From NCBI GenBank assembly GCA_020747065.1, contig JAGMVK010000020.1, forward strand, positions 806,001-870,000: DNA of 64,000 nucleotides, written 5' to 3'. This stretch comes from Cadophora sp. MPI-SDFR-AT-0126. Its lineage: Eukaryota; Ascomycota; Leotiomycetes; Helotiales; Ploettnerulaceae. Below, one piece after another: positions 35,187 through 47,043 of the stretch. A program made the position numbers and the translations under genes. Below the pieces are notes generated by a model that worked only from the letters and a program-made list of their open reading frames with translations, searched no databases and was not told where the DNA came from. Positions within the stretch are counted from its first letter, which is position 1; each line of letters opens with the position of its first letter.

Positions 35187-36275
35187 AAACTGTTCCCACC
35201 TTTTAAATTCATGATCGAGGGCAAAGGAGGCGAAAAACTTGTGATTCCAGGCATGGGGATGTAAGAGTCTATCTCCAAACCCGTATATACTGAGCGATCT
35301 CAAGGGATATTGCTAACGGGATGGTCAAAAGAAAATTAAAGCATCCAAACAAGATGCTAGAAGCTGAATACAACTGTACCCGCTTGTTCCCTGACCCATC
35401 TCAACCAGGAGTGCCAGGACGCGATGGTCCCCGTAGTCGCGATGCTCCGTACGCTTGGGCGTGTGAGCTTCTCCTTTATATTCGCAAGTAGCAGACTACT
35501 GGATTGTCAGAGGGAAAGCAGGATATGGTGTAATGAGTTTGTTAAAAATCCAGCGTTGTCGTTGTTAGCACAAGATCTGTTTCTAGATTAATGCGATGGC
35601 TTCAAATTTGGTTTGTCCACTTTCGTAACCTCTCTCAACATAGGTAAGAGCTCGCTACAAGCTAACAATAACCCGGCTCTGTACATGGTACATCTCAAAC
35701 AAGATCGTTGATCGTTGTTTTCATGTTTCGGTACTACTGTTCTTGACGAGGTCTGATCAGGGCTGTGGCGCATTTCCTCTGGACCAGACCGAGGGTCGAT
35801 ATTCGGTGTTCAGTGCTTTAGAACATTTATCTCAGCAGAACGCATCTTTATTCCATCACCCTTTATTTTTACGGAGAGGGGGGCTAAACAAATGCGCGCT
35901 CCGTACATAGATGACCTGGTCACGTGGTATACACTTTCAATGGACGATTTCAAATGTATTGTCTCGGTTTATATTGCTAGGATGGTTCTCGGCACTTTTG
36001 TTTCAGAATATGTTGTTTGTTCGCTTTCATCCAGAAGTTGCACGCATTCTTAACTTTCTCCGGTTCGAGCAACTTTGTCCAAGCCGGCATGTCGGAGAAT
36101 TTCACGGATGACGCTAACCAGGAAGAGACTCAGCTCGGATTCTATCTTGTCACATTCTCACCTCATCAATACTGCTACATACCGTACAGTTTTGCTTCAC
36201 ATTACACATTCCAGCCTTTTCCGCTTTCCGATCACGTTTTATCCTGCATCAGGAATCTTTTGGCTGAAGCGAACC
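35187..36275. other. Intergenic
   Basis: About 1.1 kb. A 57-codon plus-strand frame near 35322-35490 begins with ATG (MVKRKLKHPNK) but has no family support. Nothing else was recognised. Confidence 0.45.
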
Positions 36276-37140
36276 ATGTCCGGCCCCAAAAGTTCAGTGC
36301 TCCTCCCGCTCTATATCTATCCTCTCCCAAAGGCATGGGATCCTCTCTACACAGCGTGAGACTCGCGATACCTTATCCCCTGTGCATTTCTAACGGCTCT
36401 CTTGTAGCATCGAGTCACACCCCACTCTTGAATTTACAATCATCATCAACCCCAACAGCGGACCTGGCAAGACTGCTCTGCCGGACGAAGACTACTCCCG
36501 AGAGATCGCCCGCCTCAACCAGTATCCCAATGTTTACCTTGTTGGGTATGTCCGCGTAAACTGGTGCAAACGAGATCTAGAGAAAGTCTGCAGCGACGTC
36601 GACAAGTACGCGGCGTGGGGTAAGCATGGAAATGGAGAATTTACGATAGGGGGCATCTTTTTCGATGAATCGCCCAACGAGTTCAAGCAGAAGAGAAAGG
36701 TGTTCATGGATGCCGCCGATACTAGAGTCAAGAATGCCGATGGACTTGGGGGTTTTAGATTGGTAAGTGGTACTTTCAAATTGATTATTTTTCTTGTCGG
36801 ACAATTTATTCACATTCTACAGACTATTCACAATCCTGGCACTGTGCCAGATACTGAGTATGCGAATCCTGGGCCGGATTTGACAACGGTCTTTGAGACC
36901 GAATACAAACATTTCAAAGATCCGGAAGTACAGCAACGCCTAACAAACCTACTTCGATACGACAGGGGTCGATGCAGTTACATGGTTCTGTCGGTGCCAA
37001 AATCCGATGTCCCGGAATTGGTCAAAGAGTTGAAAAGGAGAGCGAAGTACATCTTCGTTTCTGAGAGTAAACGGGGATGGTATGAGAAGTTTGGAGATGG
37101 GTGGCCTCGATTCATCGAGGCTGTCGCATCAGATTCTTGA
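36276..37140 (+). CDS. Spherulin 4 family protein (GH135-like)
   Basis: Three exons (36276-36355, 36408-36762, 36823-37140) give 251 codons. It has the family opening LLPLYIYPLPKAWDPLY, then INPNSGPG, VYLVGYVRVNW and GGIFFDESPNEF. The acidic FDE carries the likely catalytic residues of the TIM barrel. It ends with a surface CSYMVLSVPKS and IFVSESKRGWYEKFG. Relatives include spherulin 4 of slime moulds and the fungal Sph3 galactosaminidase. Unlike secreted members, this protein has no N-terminal signal peptide, so it may be intracellular or the model may lack an upstream exon. Confidence 0.88.
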
Positions 37141-37729
37141 GTGTCAGCAACAAATACGAGTGTCTGACGTCCAGACTGGAGTCTGTCGATTCGAAGACTG
37201 AGGTTGAATTTCATGCAGTTGAGCAAGTGTATTTTCTTGAAGATCTCATCAAAACCAGATTTCCCGAAAGGGTGTGTTGCAGTTGCCGTCTTATTCAATG
37301 AGACAGCGACTAGCGGCCCAAGCTGAAAGCGCAATGACAACCCCCGAAAGGCTGCAGCCAAGTGGTGAAGCTGAATCTTAAAGTCTTGTCCATGGCACGC
37401 TCCGAGTCACTAGTCGGCAAAATACTTGTGTGTGGTGGTACCTGTCTCAGTCCTGCATAACGGCCTGCGAATGGCGATGCGAGCCAGGAACGCGTGCAAG
37501 CCATCGGCAGATCAGCTGAACACGACGCCTGCCTTGCACTGTGGTAAAAGTCATGCCGTGCGAGGCTGCGATGAAGATGCATCGGAATATAACAACTGCC
37601 TTCTGCCCATTTCATTCACTCTAGCATGTTTGCATCTAATTGATTGACATAGGTTCAAAATTCTCGAAAAGATCAAAATCTAAGCAACGTGATCCAGCGA
37701 AGCAAAGTCCAGACACGACACCTCCCACC
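37141..37729. other. Intergenic
   Basis: About 0.6 kb between two plus-strand genes. The frame entering the VPS62-like gene is open upstream to about 37640 but has no ATG there. Nothing else was recognised. Confidence 0.45.
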
Positions 37730-38873
37730 ATGACGGCCCAACCTTTGAAAAAAGCGGAGCTCGAGGCTGCCATAGCTAAATATGCTCCGGTTCTTCAAAT
37801 CCATCCAGATGAAAAATATGATCTCTGTTCTATCGAATGGTTCCTTGCACACAGCACCCTCGTTGACAGCAAACCACCAACATCGACGATCGTCCACCCC
37901 ACCGAGGCACAACTCCCAGGCCCACCAAAGGAAGACAAACGATTTTATTTCAACATTGAAGAAGCTGTCAAATCCGGGAACTTCGACACCGCCAAATCCT
38001 ACATAAACGCATTCTGGACTCCAGGAATGACATACACCGACATCCAATTCTGGTGGTTCAACGCATATAACGGCCATGGTACGGCGAGATTCAGCAGCCT
38101 GATCTTCGACAAAGTCAAGAACCAGGGTGACATCAACCTTGCTCCACTCGGTGAGCATGTTGGTGACTGGGAATATGCTGCAACGAGGATCGACAACACG
38201 ACCAAAGAGATGATTGGAGTGATTCTCTCAGCTCATGGGAAGAATACTTTGTATGACAAGGCCACTGTAGCGAAGGATTTCAAGATGGTAGATGGAACGC
38301 ATCCGGTGGTTTACTCGTCTCTGAATGGCCATGCGAACTTCCCGACTGCAGGCCCAAACTTCACTGAGCATCGGAAAGTCCTTGGCATACCTGCGGGGCT
38401 GGAGTTCAATCTTCTGAACACCACTGCAGATGGTGGGAAACGGTTGGATTGTTGGAAGAATTATCAAGTCGTTGCTGCAAAGTGGCTGGATGGAACCCCA
38501 GATGCGTATGTGATTCCCGCATGGGTAAAATATCCATATCGGTGGGGTCCGGAGGGAACGGCTATCAGGATGGATTCGAAAACCTTGGGCGACTTCATCA
38601 AAGCTGCGCTGGGGAAAGATGCATCTGAGTTGCTTGACACGCCGGTTGTTCTTCTGGCCTCGGAACTGCTGCCAATATTTGTCAAGGCGGATATCAATGG
38701 AGCTGCTGCACCCTCTACGCAAAATCCTTGGTACGTATTGGGGAACTCCTTCCTCTTCTCCTTTTAATGGTCTCGTAAAATCAAGTTTTTGAGACACGTC
38801 TTATCCTTTCCTCTAAGCACTCCCTATATGCAATTGCTGACTCCTTATTACCAATAGGAGTGGGCGTTATTGA
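37730..38873 (+). CDS. VPS62-like (DUF946) protein
   Basis: ATG at 37730 (CCACC context). It opens with YAPVLQIHPDEKYDLCSIEWFL, typical of fungal VPS62 relatives, then FWWFNAYNG, LGEHVGDWEYA, VVYSSLNGHANFP and WDN-like aromatic blocks. The frame can stop at 38767 (345 residues). A phase-2 intron 38731-38857 (GTACGT donor, GCTGAC branch, CAATAG acceptor) gives the neater ending NPWSGRY at 38873 (338 residues), and I prefer that. Yeast Vps62 was found in a screen for vacuolar sorting of carboxypeptidase Y; the molecular role is unclear. It converges on the acyl-CoA dehydrogenase gene with about 100 bp between. Confidence 0.88.
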
Positions 38874-38979
38874 GATACTAGATAGAGTTCCGGACAAGAG
38901 TCTGTAGATCTTCTGTAGTTGAGGGATTAGTCGAGGAATCAGCGGGTCAGGAGAATTAAGCATATTCATTTTGTTCGGT

Positions 38980-41032
38980 CTACAGCTTGGATTTTTCTGA
39001 CTTGCCATCATCCCCATAAACAATGTTCTGGTTGATTCCCAATACAGCGATTGCGGACGTCCCGTAGTTTCTAATTTCCTCTCGCTTGAAGATTCCTTCG
39101 TCCAGCAAAAACCGAGTGCAGACTTCGAGTGAAGCCAAGTCCGGATCTGACTCCGCCTCAACCAAGAGCAGCGTTCCCATCACAACATCGGCGATGTCAA
39201 AAGTCAGGTCTCGTGCTTTTGAGAGCAAGTCTTCCGAGCTGCCTTCTGAGATGGACTGGCGTAGTCGAGTCCAAAAAGTAGCGAGTGCTGTTTGATGAGC
39301 CAGATGCTTGAGCATGGAGCTCCTCAGAGATGTGGTGATCCATCGATCCAAAGCATCTAAAACATCCACTCCGTTCTTCCCCTTCAGTACCCTCATCGTA
39401 TCGCTCGCCAGAACATCAGTAGTTCCCTCCCAGATGCTCAGCACACAACAGTCGCGGTACAGTCTCGCAATATTAATGGATTCGGTCTCGCTGTTATCCA
39501 AATATCCTACTCCGCCCAGTGCTTCCATACACTCCTGTAGAGCATGAATCGAGCGTTTGCAGACCGAAGATTTGAGTACAGGGGTCAATATTCGGATGAG
39601 AAGAGGAACATCTTGAATCCTCTCTGGCCCAAGCCGAATCACATCTGTGCCTAGATTGCTTCCGTGTTCCTTGGCTCCCATCAAACTTGCTACGAAGAAC
39701 GTAAACAGCATCATGGCTTTATACTCTTGAGTGATCCTCGCTAGAGTGCTCATATGCAGAGGCGAGTTTTGCAGCATTACTCTTTTACCTCCCCCAGCGC
39801 CCACTTCGCGAACTCGTGCGAAAGCTCTAGCAATTGCGAGACCACGACCAAGATACCCCACCGCGCTGACAGCGGAGTACAGGCGAGTTATGTCCAGGAT
39901 GGTGCTGATCTCTTGGATACCTCGCCCTTCCTCTCCGATCAGATATGCCCGTGTCCCAGATAGCTCCAGTTCTGCAGTCGGTAAGCTTTTCGTACCGAAC
40001 TTGTTCTTCAGGCGCTGAATGATAATGCCATTCAATTCGCTGCTTGACGCGCTGGATGGGCCCGACACCTTAGGAAGCGGCCTTCGCATAGGAGCAAAGA
40101 ATGTACTCAGGCCCTTAGATGTCTGGGCGAGAAGTATCGACATGGAGGAATCGGTAGCTGAGGAGAACCATTTGAAGCCATCAATACTCCAGTCGCCGAT
40201 ATCCGAGGATTGTTGTGGCGAGTGCGTTGCAGTTGTCTCTGTGCCAGACACATCACTGCCACCGCTCCTTTCAGTCATCCATTGCCCACTCGTCCAAGCA
40301 TATTCGGAGTCTCTCGATGTCAACCGGTCATATGCATTCTTAAAAACGGCTCGAGTCGACGGATCTAGGGCTTTCGACGACAGATGCAAACTCAAAAGTC
40401 TTGCTGCACCATCTGTCATGGCGCTTGGACATGCCACATTTGCACATGATCCAGTCCAAAGATGAAGCCTAATTTCCGTCAATACCCAGAGGCAAGATTG
40501 GTGAACCTTGGCACTTACTTCAGGAATTGAACAACTCGTCTGTGCTCTCCATACTTTGATTCATACCCTGTAGCAACAATTCTAGATATGACTTTAGTAT
40601 ATGGAAATCAACCAATCTTGGAATGTTTTTCGAACCCATTCTGTATTCCGAAATTCTGAAGTCTCTTCCAACCCTCTGTCACAACTAACTCAGTGGCCCT
40701 CCTGCCAAATGCATCTCGCCCTCCACCCTTCAGGTACGGCGCATTTCTTTCGGCATCAGTGATCCAGTCAAGAACCTTCTTTGACAACACTTCTTCGCCA
40801 AATTTTGAGAAATCGGCTGTCACAGAGTCAAGAACTGGCTTCGGTAAGAAGACTTGATGCGGGGTCAGCAGGAATGATACATTGTGGAGAGAACAACACC
40901 GTAACGAGGCGTAGGCTTACATTTCAGTACACTTCGGAATACAGCATCATCATAGAACTGGTTCTGAATAACTGGAATTGGCTGGAAGAAGCCCTCATTC
41001 GAGCTTGATGCTTTGCGGGGTTGTGGCGACAT
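38980..41032 (-). CDS. Acyl-CoA dehydrogenase family protein (AidB-like branch)
   Basis: Four exons (41032-40921, 40852-40613, 40567-40519, 40468-38980) total 630 codons. This is longer than the roughly 400-residue core dehydrogenases and matches the AidB-like branch. Readable motifs are CPSAMTDGAARLL, the FAD-binding region WMTERSGGSDVSGTET, KFGTKSLPTAE, and the C-terminal ECMEALGGVGYLDN with WEGTTDVLASDTMR. It likely oxidises an acyl-CoA with FAD in mitochondria or peroxisomes, but AidB relatives have unclear substrates. The extreme C-terminus is SKL, a canonical peroxisomal import signal (PTS1), so a peroxisomal location is likely. Confidence 0.92.
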
Positions 41033-42252
41033 GGCTTGCTGAAGATCCCCCCCGTAGCTACCTTTTCACTTCGTCGCTCCCATGTATCGAAACTGATCAG
41101 ATGAAGTACGGAGAGACTAGGAATGTTCAAGGAGAATATACGTCGATGACCGGCTCATTATTCCTGTCTTCCTTGAGGTGGAACATGCAACCGAGCAGGC
41201 CGAGGTTCGGGCGGAATTGCACGTGAATTGCCATTTAGTGCCTTAGCAGCCTTGGAAGAATGACTTCGGAATCCTCAGTGGAGAATTGCAAATGAAGATC
41301 ATTGTTTGTAAGTAATATCTGTGCTCTCCTCAACGCACAATCTCCGGACATCAATTGGTAGTGCCGCAAAGGGTGGTTGATCACGTGAGTGTCTCATTAC
41401 ACCTGAGACCATCATTTCACATGTTGAGGGTTGAGCGGTATCATCATGAAGCTTCCGATACCATATTCATCTATGTCTATCCCGATCCCGTCTGTGCCGC
41501 AACAGCTGCTACCCAGTACGGCTATAACTGCCCAAGTTCTCGCTTGCACGTCATGAACCGATGATCAAATATCAACAAACGGAGTTACACTAAAAACCGT
41601 AACTTTGAGTCTCACATCTGACGAGTCAAGAAATCGAGCAGTGTGACACATATGAAAGTATAATGATGCTCCCATTCTTGGCAAGGACTTTTAAAGTTAT
41701 GCTACCATTGTCAGTATTGGACTCCCAAAACAGCCTCTATACAAGACCTACCAAACCGCGCCATCAATCCAAGCACATAGTAGCAAGTGAATTAAAAATA
41801 AATCCAGAATGCTTTAAGCTAGAGGTTTGCATTAGTATCAATTTGCCCCTGGCATGACAAAGTTTATGGTATTGCCAGATGCAAATACAAAACAGCAGAG
41901 GTAAGTTAGGGAGACAGCTTTGCTAAATGAACTACAAATGGTTAGCATTTTCTCAGCTCATGCACTCGTGTCTTTAAGGATGCCGAACACGTCAACCTCT
42001 ATTGAGTCGATCGAAAGAAACCCTTGTAACCTTGTAACATTGTATTCAATGTTGCAAATGATAGGAGGTTGAGGAGAGTTTGGTGGAATGAAATGAGGTG
42101 AGCAATTTGATCATACTTTAAACACGAGCCTTTGAAACAAAAAGTTGTCAAGTAAATGTGGATTCATGGTGATTGGTAGTGATCGAGTTAGCTGAGAACT
42201 AGGCTAGTGTGGTGGTGTCGCAAGTCATACCTGGCATAGCGGACAGAAAAGT
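41033..42252. other. Intergenic
   Basis: About 1.2 kb, AT-rich in its right half. No frame has family resemblance and no RNA gene was recognised. It contains the dehydrogenase promoter at its left end. Confidence 0.5.
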
Positions 42253-43419
42253 CTACACGATTATCCCGGCTACGTCGTCACTATCATCATCATCATCATC
42301 ATCGTCATCATCGCTATCCTGGTCGTCTTCGCTATCGTCGTCATGTGTATACCACGATTCTGGCTCGGAATCAGTGTCATCGCAATTCATCTCCTCTTCC
42401 TCCCAGTCGTCTCTGCCGTGTACAAAGCCACTGACAGGAAGAGGATATGAGTGATCCGGAGGATAGTAGAGCCGAGTATCATGCCAGTCTGGTATCCGCC
42501 TAAGATGAAAACGGGCTCTGCAATATGGACAGTCTACATGGCCGTTTTGGAACCACGTGACGATACAGAAGTCCTCAACATGGTACATGTGACCGCAAGG
42601 TATCTTTGCTACACGACGGTCAACATCATTCAATGGTAGACGACAGACTGCACAGTCGCCTGCATCAGTCAATGATGCTGGATCAAGTTCCTGAAAGATG
42701 CTACCTTCACCTGCCAGGCATTCTGTCCCAGGGCAGACGTAAGTTCGCTTCATAGCAGGAAGCCCTATTTCGATTTGACGCCGATGTCGACGGGCGAGTC
42801 CTTCAAACCACAGGCTCTTCCTTTGTTGTTTGCGTTCCTCATGCTCCAGTTCGTGTTTTTGCAGCGCGGCTTCCCTTTTCTTTCGAACAAGCTCGTCTTC
42901 GCATGCACTTATTGCCTCCCTGAGCTTATCCATTCTGTGGTTTTCGGTCTGACTATTGAAATATGCAAGCCAGATACGGCGGCGTTCCATCAGTTCTTCG
43001 GAGCTTGGACGACCCTTTGGGTGTTTGGTTATGGTTCCGCCTCTTGAGCATGGTTTACAAGGGTGGACCCATATTCGCATCCGGCTTTGACGGATATTAC
43101 AATTTCCGTTAACTGTACAACGGCCTGCACCTGGAGTACTAGATTTGTCAGTTGGTCTTAGGAGTACAATGTGACGGTCCACACCCGGTAGACCAGACCC
43201 GACCTTCGTTGGGCCAATTACGGCGCAGTTCGAAGCATGCTGGGCAATCTGCTCGGTATGGCCACATGCGTGGAAAAATATGGTTTCATGATAGCAGATA
43301 TCCATACCTACGTATGCTTTAAGTAGCTGGATAATGATTGGCTCCAAGCGATATCCGTACAGCTCCAATCGCGAAAGTATCTTAAAGTGAGCAATGAAAT
43401 TGATTAATTTAAGCTTCAT
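42253..43419 (-). CDS. RING-finger protein with poly-Asp tail
   Basis: A single exon of 388 residues from the first ATG at 43419; the upstream open frame has no ATG. The order is a Cys/His-rich N-terminal part (CGHTEQIAQHASNC, HPCKPC) common in fungal RING proteins, a charged coiled-coil-like stretch (about 160-205), and a RING at about 256-300 (CAVCRLPL, CGHMYHVEDF, CPYCRARF). The acidic C-terminus contains a run of Asp encoded by a GAT/GAC microsatellite (about 42281-42315). It is probably an E3 ubiquitin ligase with unknown targets. Confidence 0.85.
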   Translation of the reverse strand: MKLKLINFIAHFKILSRLELYGYRLEPIIIQLLKAYVGMDICYHETIFFHACGHTEQIAQHASNCAVIGPTKVGSGLPGVDRHIVLLRPTDKSSTPGAGRCTVNGNCNIRQSRMRIWVHPCKPCSRGGTITKHPKGRPSSEELMERRRIWLAYFNSQTENHRMDKLREAISACEDELVRKKREAALQKHELEHEERKQQRKSLWFEGLARRHRRQIEIGLPAMKRTYVCPGTECLAGEGSIFQELDPASLTDAGDCAVCRLPLNDVDRRVAKIPCGHMYHVEDFCIVTWFQNGHVDCPYCRARFHLRRIPDWHDTRLYYPPDHSYPLPVSGFVHGRDDWEEEEMNCDDTDSEPESWYTHDDDSEDDQDSDDDDDDDDDDSDDVAGIIV

Positions 43420-43692
43420 TTTTGTCTCTTGTACCAAGTCATTGACTCCTGTTCAGAAACGCTATCGGTATTGAAAATACAACAGCTGAGTCTGAACTTC
43501 TTTGAAAAATCTCAATAGTCCTGTTTCGTGTCTTTGTTTGCGTTCCTCGCGTTACAAAGGCCACTTTACACAACAAAGATCCCTTGAATGTCGATCAGCC
43601 TCTGCACGTTTTTACTTCACAGAATATCAAATGGGCAAAAATAAATCACTACGAGAAAAGCTCCGTGCCCAAGCAATCTGTAAGCCATATAT

Positions 43693-45406
43693 TCATTTCC
43701 GCCACTGTTCCCTCAACGGCCTTCTCAAACCAATTCTACTACTCACAACCGCCAACTGCCCCGCAATATATCTCCTCTGCTCATCACTCAGTGTCTTCAC
43801 TCCGATAGCAATTCCCAGCGGCGCTAAGCTTAGAAAATAGGCAATAGCTACGCCTCCAATCGGCTGTCCATCTCGACACGCTTTTTTTCTTCTCCCTTCA
43901 AACTCAGCCAGTAGAGATGTTGTACTAATCGATATTTCATCAGCCATCGTCTGGATCGTGTCCTCTGCTGCATGTCTCAACCGACTCATTTCTTTGAGTC
44001 GATGTTGTAAATCGGCATGCAGGTGAGTGCGGAGAGTGAGTTCGACCAGGCTTTGTAGAAGGGTAATACGAGCTGCGCGTCGGCTGTTGACCCATATCAC
44101 GTCAAAGAAACTGTCTTCCAATCGATCTGGGTCTATCGTGACGGAGCTGTACCACTTGGGATACTGGCAATCTTCTTCTCTGACTCGGGATATGAGTTCG
44201 AGGAGTGCTAGGCTCGCTCGGCCTTCTGATGGTTTTCTTGCGAGCAGATCATCGCATTTGCATAACAGTCGAGTTGCGCTTGCAAGTGCCAGTGTGGTTT
44301 CGCCCCACGTGGTTTCTTTGTACGATTCTAGAGATTCTTCGAAGAGCGCCACTTCGGGCCCCGGTAGTATTCTCCTTGTTAAATTGCGGTATACCTGGAT
44401 AAATATTAGCGAGTGATATTCATGGGGTAGTGTTAACAAACTGCTATGTAAACAGCAGCCCTGGTGATGCCGCCCACTCTCGGGTCCAGGAACTGGGAAG
44501 CAGTCCCACGGCTCCGGAGCAGCATGCTAATGGCATCGGAATGCATACTCCACTGATGATTACAAGTCAGCACTTGATGGCTTTTGTGGGGGAGCTAGGA
44601 GTGCTCAAACATTCACATACCACATCTGACGTTGGGTGCTCATCGCTGAATACCTTGATTTGAGTTGTCAATTTCGGCTCTTGCATAGACCGTGTCTTGG
44701 CGTACCTGATAATAATTGAGGAACAAAACTGCAATGAGTGTTGATTCGCTCTGCAAGTTTCCTTCTGACAATTCTTTGTTCAGGAGCGAAATGGAAACAC
44801 CATAAAGTCTCCTTGCTTGTAATGCCGCATCAGACGATCCAGACTGGTTGCTGTGGTGCGCCAGAGACACGGCCATGACCGCATGGTCCAGTAATGGATC
44901 TCGGCTTCTTGACTCGCCATAAAGCTGTGGTAGGTTGTGCAGAAATCCAGGGTTTGTTTTCAAATCATGTGTTTGCATGGTAAATTCTGACATAAAACGG
45001 CACAATGCTTGCTGATTCCAATCCGTCTGAGGAAGGATAGTAAATGCCGGAGGCGAAAGGGACGAGGAACTGATATTCCGCTGTTTCCGGGGACTTCCAA
45101 AAGTTTCTTTCGTGTTTTCGGTTGTGTTTTTCCTCAAATGTCGTGGCCGCTGCGTGACTCCTCGTTCCCGTATCTGGTTGCTGACATCGACGAAAATGAG
45201 ATCATTCTCCTGTCGGTATCCAGGACATGTCACTTTCACCCTTTGACAACGTTTGCATTCTGGATGCTCTTGGTCACACTGTTCGATCGTTGGCATTGGC
45301 AAAATTGATAGGTTCGACGTCTGGGAGTGTTCCGTGGGTGGTAGCATACCTTCAGCTTCATGGACCGACATCGATAACATCCGAGACTTCGCTCTGGTCC
45401 GGGCAT
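43693..45406 (-). CDS. Zn2Cys6 transcription factor
   Basis: Five exons (45406-45350, 45278-44706, 44653-44621, 44552-44442, 44394-43693) total 492 codons. Exon 1 supplies GCYRCRSMKLK, and after a phase-0 intron the cluster completes as CDQEHPECKRC ... TCPGYR. The zinc ligands are Cys10, 13, 20, 27, 30 and 37. The rest is the usual helical regulatory region without a strong middle-homology core (RDPLLDHAVMAVSLAH, LNYYQVFSDEHP). It acts in the nucleus as a DNA-binding regulator. Its targets are unknown, and no pathway cluster adjoins it directly. Confidence 0.92.
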
Positions 45407-47043
45407 GGTTGTAGCTGATCTGGCAAGATAAGGTTTCCAAGGGTTCTTGAGGGTTCTTGAGGATTCAGGTGCCTTTGAGAGAAACCTGCGAGTGTCGATG
45501 TTAAAGTAAAGCTTTCAGCCTCGGTCCCTCTTGGAAGCTCTTGTTATGAATGCTGGGTTATCGGGAGTACGTGCTTCCTGGTGGGCCCTCTTTGAGCTTA
45601 TATCATATCCCTACAGAAAATCACAAGAGGTACGTTCGTATATCCGAGCGCCATAATTTCCTAGCTCTTTTGGGGGGTTTAAGAAGTCACTTCATAGGCT
45701 GGATCTTGGAGAAATCCTTGGTTCGCAAATTTCCTTCCTGCTCACGGGCCACATGTTCTTAGGGGGTTTGACCATGAAATGATCTGATAGGATTAACTTG
45801 ACTCAGATTTGTGGTTGGTATCAAGACCCAAGAACGAATGATCGCCATCAGACGGGTACACAATCGGTATGCCTTGAAGTAGTGTGTAGGCTGAGTGAGA
45901 TAAGAAGGGAGAGGAGGGGCAGCCTAACTGTTGACAGGAAGTCGTCCGGCGCCATTTATTCTTGGGAGACCAAGAAGACCTTTAGGTTTCAAAAGTGTCG
46001 GGGCAGACTGCTGACAGCGGGGTAGCGTTGTCTAGCATCGGCCATTAGCAGACCGCTGATCCGGCAGTCGGTATTGGAAGCTCGTCAACTACCCCAACCT
46101 GCAACGGAAAGAACCTCCGGAGCTGTTGAGCCCTCTCTTGGTTCTGAGCATCCATTGGGTAAGTCTCTTACCAGAACCTGTCTTCCAGAAAGTATCTTCA
46201 AGCTGAGAGGAGATTGGCTCGGAGTCACTAGCCTTCTTTGGCCAAGCGAACGGGACAAATGCAGCTGACTGACTTGAGATCGTCAAGTTGTCACGATGAT
46301 ACGGCGGCACTGCACTCTCTTACCTGCGAAGGTAACTTATGGAAGCTGCAAGGGGCGAAAGGACTTTATGCAATTATCCTAGCCTGCATGTGCAAACACC
46401 GGGTGGCGCCTTCTCACGTGGGTGCGCCACCGAACAGAGTCTCTAGCGTTGCTAGCAGATATCCTAAATCAAAACCGTATCTAGCGGCAATTGATGACAA
46501 GATACATGCCGAGAGGAGAAGTATTTGATTTGTGAAAACGTTGGAGGCCGAGGTTGTCATTGCTTGTGACATCCAGTATGTGCCTCTTGTCGTTGATAGC
46601 TGGACCTTTCTCTATTTCGAAGTACCCAATGACGATAGCCGATTGCATTGGTTAGAATTTGGGCGAGGTCCCAGTGGACCATATTCAGAACGAGGAGCTA
46701 ATGTGCCGCTTTAGGGGAATGCAAGGCTGAGTGTCTGTTCCATTTCCAGAAAATTGATATCTTGGTAATCTAATCAGTGCTTATGCATCACCAGCGTCAG
46801 CTGCCGGTTCATTCAAGATGTCGTCCAGCCCCCCCGGCCAAACTCGGAAACCGGCAATAGGGAAGAGCTACCGACGACTGCTTTAAGATCTTCCGTCATT
46901 TAGTCCCCAGAGATAGCGATGGAATTTCTTCGTTTTGTAGATCCCAATTTGTCAGAAAGACTCGGTCTCCATCAAAGGGTCGGGCATTGCGGACCAGCAG
47001 TTATTGAATGGCTGAGAGATCGCCCGCATCCCTGCTTTGTCGA
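45407..47043. other. Intergenic, 1.6 kb
   Basis: No recognisable gene. It contains an inverted repeat at 46402-46431 (listed separately). It lies between the TF promoter and the HET gene stop. Confidence 0.5.
46402..46431. repeat. Inverted repeat with CACGTG in the loop
   Basis: Arms GGTGGCGC (46402-46409) and GCGCCACC (46424-46431) are perfect complements around a 14-base loop containing the E-box palindrome CACGTG. It could be a protein-binding site or chance. Confidence 0.45.

Noticed and set aside
37310..37615. 101-codon minus-strand frame between spherulin-4 and VPS62-like genes
   Set aside because: No ATG-supported, family-like or conserved sequence; likely chance in promoter DNA.
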